In this document: piece after piece, positions 4,486-6,326 of the stretch | Layout: each line of letters starts with the position of its first letter | Position numbering within the stretch: the stretch's first letter is position 1 | From: Oscillospiraceae bacterium | GTDB lineage: Bacteria; Bacillota_A; Clostridia; Oscillospirales; Oscillospiraceae | DNA: 6,326 nucleotides | Assembly (NCBI GenBank): GCA_017415945.1 | Contig: JAFQDR010000217.1 | Coordinates: forward strand, 1-6,326 | Reading direction: 5' to 3' | Position numbers and translations under genes: made by a program | Notes under the pieces: model-generated | Database searches by the model: none | Told to the model about the DNA's origin: nothing | The model's input: the letters and a program-made list of their open reading frames with translations, nothing else

Positions 4486-5634
4486 ATGACACGCAAGCTC
4501 TATTACGAAGACAGCCACATCAAGCACTTTACCGCCACGGTTCTCTCCTGCACGGAGGGGAAGGATCGCTGGGAAGTTGTGCTGGATCAAACCGCCTTTT
4601 TCCCCGGTGGGGGCGGACAGCTTCCCGATACGGGGGCTATGAATATGGCGAGGGTGATCGGAGCCAAGGAAGACGGGGAGGACGTTGTCCATTACGTCTC
4701 CGCGCCCATGACCGTTGGCAGCGTGGTGGAGTGTCGTCTCAACTGGAATCAGCGGCTGCGCCGCATGCAGAACCACAGCGGGGAGCATGTGCTGTCGGGC
4801 ATCATCCACAGCAAGTTCGGCTATGAAAACGTCGGCTTCCATATGGGTGAGGACTTTATCACCGTGGATTACAGCGGCGAGCTCACCGCGGGACAGGTCT
4901 ACGACATTGAGCGGGAGTGCAATCTTGCCATTGCCGCTAATGTGCCCGTGACCTGCAGCTTCTATGAAAAGGATGCACTGGATGCCTTGGAATACCGCAG
5001 CAAAAAGGAGCTGCAGGGGCCCGTGCGCATTGTCAATGTGCAGGGCTATGACACCTGCGCCTGCTGCGCGCCTCATGTGTATACCACAGGTCAGATCGGT
5101 ATCATCAAGCTTTACACCCATGCCCGTCACCGCGGGGGCACCCGTCTGACCATGCTGTGCGGCATGGATGCGCTGGACGACTATAACGCACGCTACGCCA
5201 ACATCAGCTCTATTTCGGGTCTGCTCAGTGCCAAGCCCATGGAGGTGGGCCGTGCGGCGGCCAAGCTGTGGCAGGAGCATGAGGATTTAAAGTACAAGAT
5301 GACGGGGCTGTACAATAAACTGACGGACATCAAAATCGCTGCCATTGCGCCCACTGAAGGCAATCTGGTCATCTTCGACGAGGACTTGGATATGGACCAT
5401 CTGCGGATGCTGGTGAACGGTGCGGTGCCCAAATGCGGCGGCATTGTGGCGGCCTTCATCGGCAATGACGAGGAGGGCTATCGCTACATCATCGGCAGTG
5501 CAAGTGTGGATTTGAGAGCCAAGACCAAGGAAATCAACGCCGCTGTTAAGGGCAAGGGCGGCGGCAAGAGCGAAATGATCCAAGGCACCGCAAACGCCAC
5601 AGCGGCGGAAATCAAGGCGTATTTTGGTGAATAA
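4486..5634 (+). CDS. alaX: Alanyl-tRNA editing protein, AlaX-L type
   Basis: A 382-aa stand-alone relative of the AlaRS editing domain, which hydrolyses mischarged Ser- or Gly-tRNA(Ala) in the cytoplasm. The N-terminal part has the AlaRS/ThrRS-type beta-barrel segment with DQTAFFPGGGGQLPDTG (34-50). The zinc site is HxxxH (H97, H101 in NHSGEHVLSG) plus CxxxH (C193, H197 in CACCAPH). A linker that is probably helical (about 245-285) leads to a C-terminal DHHA1 domain ending in the glycine-rich GKGGGKSEMIQGTA (356-369), a tRNA-binding element shared with full AlaRS. No aminoacylation domain is present, so it acts in trans. The long form with DHHA1 and the length of about 380-400 aa are usual in clostridia. 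All zinc ligands are intact. It is the first gene of a rightward unit with the YcxB-like gene. Confidence 0.93.
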   Translation: MTRKLYYEDSHIKHFTATVLSCTEGKDRWEVVLDQTAFFPGGGGQLPDTGAMNMARVIGAKEDGEDVVHYVSAPMTVGSVVECRLNWNQRLRRMQNHSGEHVLSGIIHSKFGYENVGFHMGEDFITVDYSGELTAGQVYDIERECNLAIAANVPVTCSFYEKDALDALEYRSKKELQGPVRIVNVQGYDTCACCAPHVYTTGQIGIIKLYTHARHRGGTRLTMLCGMDALDDYNARYANISSISGLLSAKPMEVGRAAAKLWQEHEDLKYKMTGLYNKLTDIKIAAIAPTEGNLVIFDEDLDMDHLRMLVNGAVPKCGGIVAAFIGNDEEGYRYIIGSASVDLRAKTKEINAAVKGKGGGKSEMIQGTANATAAEIKAYFGE

Positions 5635-5656
5635 GGAGCGGATTTTCGAGACACAC

Positions 5657-5665
5657 AGAAAGGAG
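5657..5665 (+). promoter_or_regulatory. Strong ribosome binding site
   Basis: AGAAAGGAG, 6 nt before ATG 5672, a near-perfect Shine-Dalgarno. It fixes the start of the YcxB-like gene. No promoter or terminator is visible in the 37-bp gap after alaX, so the two genes are probably co-transcribed. Confidence 0.75.
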
Positions 5666-5671
5666 TACTCT

Positions 5672-6326
5672 ATGGAACAAAGACAATTTCGGTCTGAGGT
5701 TTCTTATGATTTGGGGACCCTGCGGGAAATGAATGTTGGCGGTCTGTACATCGGCAGACACGGAACAGCGGCCTTTGTGATTACGATATGGCTGATCCTG
5801 TGCTATATGCTGTGGCTATGGACGGATTCCGACAGCATCTATGCCCGGTTTATTCCCCTGTTCTTTGCGGTATATGTGGGGATAAAGCTGTACGAAATTT
5901 ACGGCAAGCGGTATTATAAGCGGCTCGTTGTGGACAATGGGGGCGCGGAGCCTAAGTATGTGCAGACCTTTGATGAAAGCGGCATCACCTTTCTGAATGT
6001 GATTCAGGACAGCAAGCGTACATACTCCTATGGCGCCATCCGAAGGATTGGCGAGACGAAGAATCTGCTGCTTCTGATTATGGAGCAGGAATTGATCCTT
6101 GTGGTGGATAAGCGGACACTGGAGGGCGGCACATCGGAAGAACTGCTCGACTACCTGTTTGTCAAGTGCGTAAATCTGAAAAAGAAAAAGCTCTATACAA
6201 GGAAACGGCTGTATGTGCGGGGCGCTGTGCTGGGGGTTCTGATGCTGCTGGCGGTGGGGACGACCGTATGGACGGCGGTGAACGAGGATTACAGCTACCC
6301 TGCCTATCTGAATGACTGGTATTTTG
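5672..6326 (+). CDS. YcxB-like membrane protein, 3' end outside window
   Basis: 218 complete codons are visible, starting MEQRQFRSEVSYDLG, and the frame is open at the window edge. Two membrane segments come first (about 32-50, AAFVITIWLILCYMLWLW, and 59-74), followed by a soluble stretch with the form of a YcxB C-terminal domain: TFDESGITF (99-107), SYGAIRRIGETKNLLLLI (119-136), then VVDKRTLEGGTSEEL (144-158). YcxB proteins usually end soon after this domain. Here a lysine-rich link (170-174) leads to a third hydrophobic segment (about 183-200) and then NEDYSYPAYLNDWYF, so this protein is longer than the common form. The function of the family is unknown. It follows alaX by 37 bp. Confidence 0.75.
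   Translation, partial: MEQRQFRSEVSYDLGTLREMNVGGLYIGRHGTAAFVITIWLILCYMLWLWTDSDSIYARFIPLFFAVYVGIKLYEIYGKRYYKRLVVDNGGAEPKYVQTFDESGITFLNVIQDSKRTYSYGAIRRIGETKNLLLLIMEQELILVVDKRTLEGGTSEELLDYLFVKCVNLKKKKLYTRKRLYVRGAVLGVLMLLAVGTTVWTAVNEDYSYPAYLNDWYF

Noticed and set aside
4335..4496. 54-residue N-terminal extension of the acyltransferase
   Set aside because: The frame is open, but it contains the TTGCAA-17-TATACT promoter and overlaps the alaX start. The ATG at 4334 has a good ribosome binding site and begins with a plausible basic N-terminus.
3237..4826. 529-codon open frame on the plus strand
   Set aside because: It lies antisense to the acyltransferase and then runs out of frame into alaX. Its protein shows no recognisable motif, while both genes it overlaps have full catalytic motifs, ribosome binding sites and promoters. 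Long antisense frames are common opposite GC-rich coding DNA.
4432..5280. 282-codon open frame on the minus strand
   Set aside because: Antisense to alaX, which carries all editing-domain motifs. No promoter or ribosome binding site is evident for it.

Overview
The window looks like chromosomal DNA of an anaerobic, fairly GC-rich Firmicute. The best guess is a gut clostridium of the Oscillospirales/Ruminococcaceae kind. This rests on four things: a class A flavo-diiron protein typical of anaerobes, clear AGAAAGGAG-type ribosome binding sites, consensus sigma-A promoters with 17-bp spacers, and GC-rich palindromic repeats of the sort common in the intergenic regions of those genomes. The assignment is inference; there is no rRNA or other marker.

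Layout from left to right. Positions 1-320 hold no gene. They contain an intrinsic terminator for leftward transcripts, three short palindromes and a ~145-bp MITE-like inverted-repeat element. Positions 324-2293 are a leftward two-gene operon: a flavo-diiron protein (FprA, oxygen or NO reductase) followed by a YkuE-type metallophosphoesterase, with the stop and start codons overlapping as ATGA. Its promoter at 2340-2368 abuts a dyad that resembles a PerR/Fur operator, which would fit oxidative-stress control. Positions 2369-3056 are a second non-coding stretch. It holds a rightward promoter with no gene behind it, some possible RNA structure, a leftward terminator, a 135-bp palindromic unit repeated twice at a 159-bp period, and a half copy of the element seen at 160-304.

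Positions 3057-4334 encode, leftward, a PlsC-type acyltransferase with an added zinc ribbon and a C-terminal domain I do not recognise. A compact divergent promoter region (4386-4450) separates it from a rightward pair: an AlaX-type alanyl-tRNA editing protein (4486-5634), and 37 bp later a YcxB-like membrane protein cut off by the window end.

The genes do not form one obvious pathway: oxygen defence (FprA), phosphoester hydrolysis, phospholipid acylation and translation quality control. I see no clear defence system, CRISPR array, prophage or complete mobile element. The most unusual items are the acyltransferase/zinc-ribbon fusion, the PerR/Fur-like site at fprA, the orphan promoter at 2388-2416, and the related palindromic repeat elements in the two non-coding stretches.
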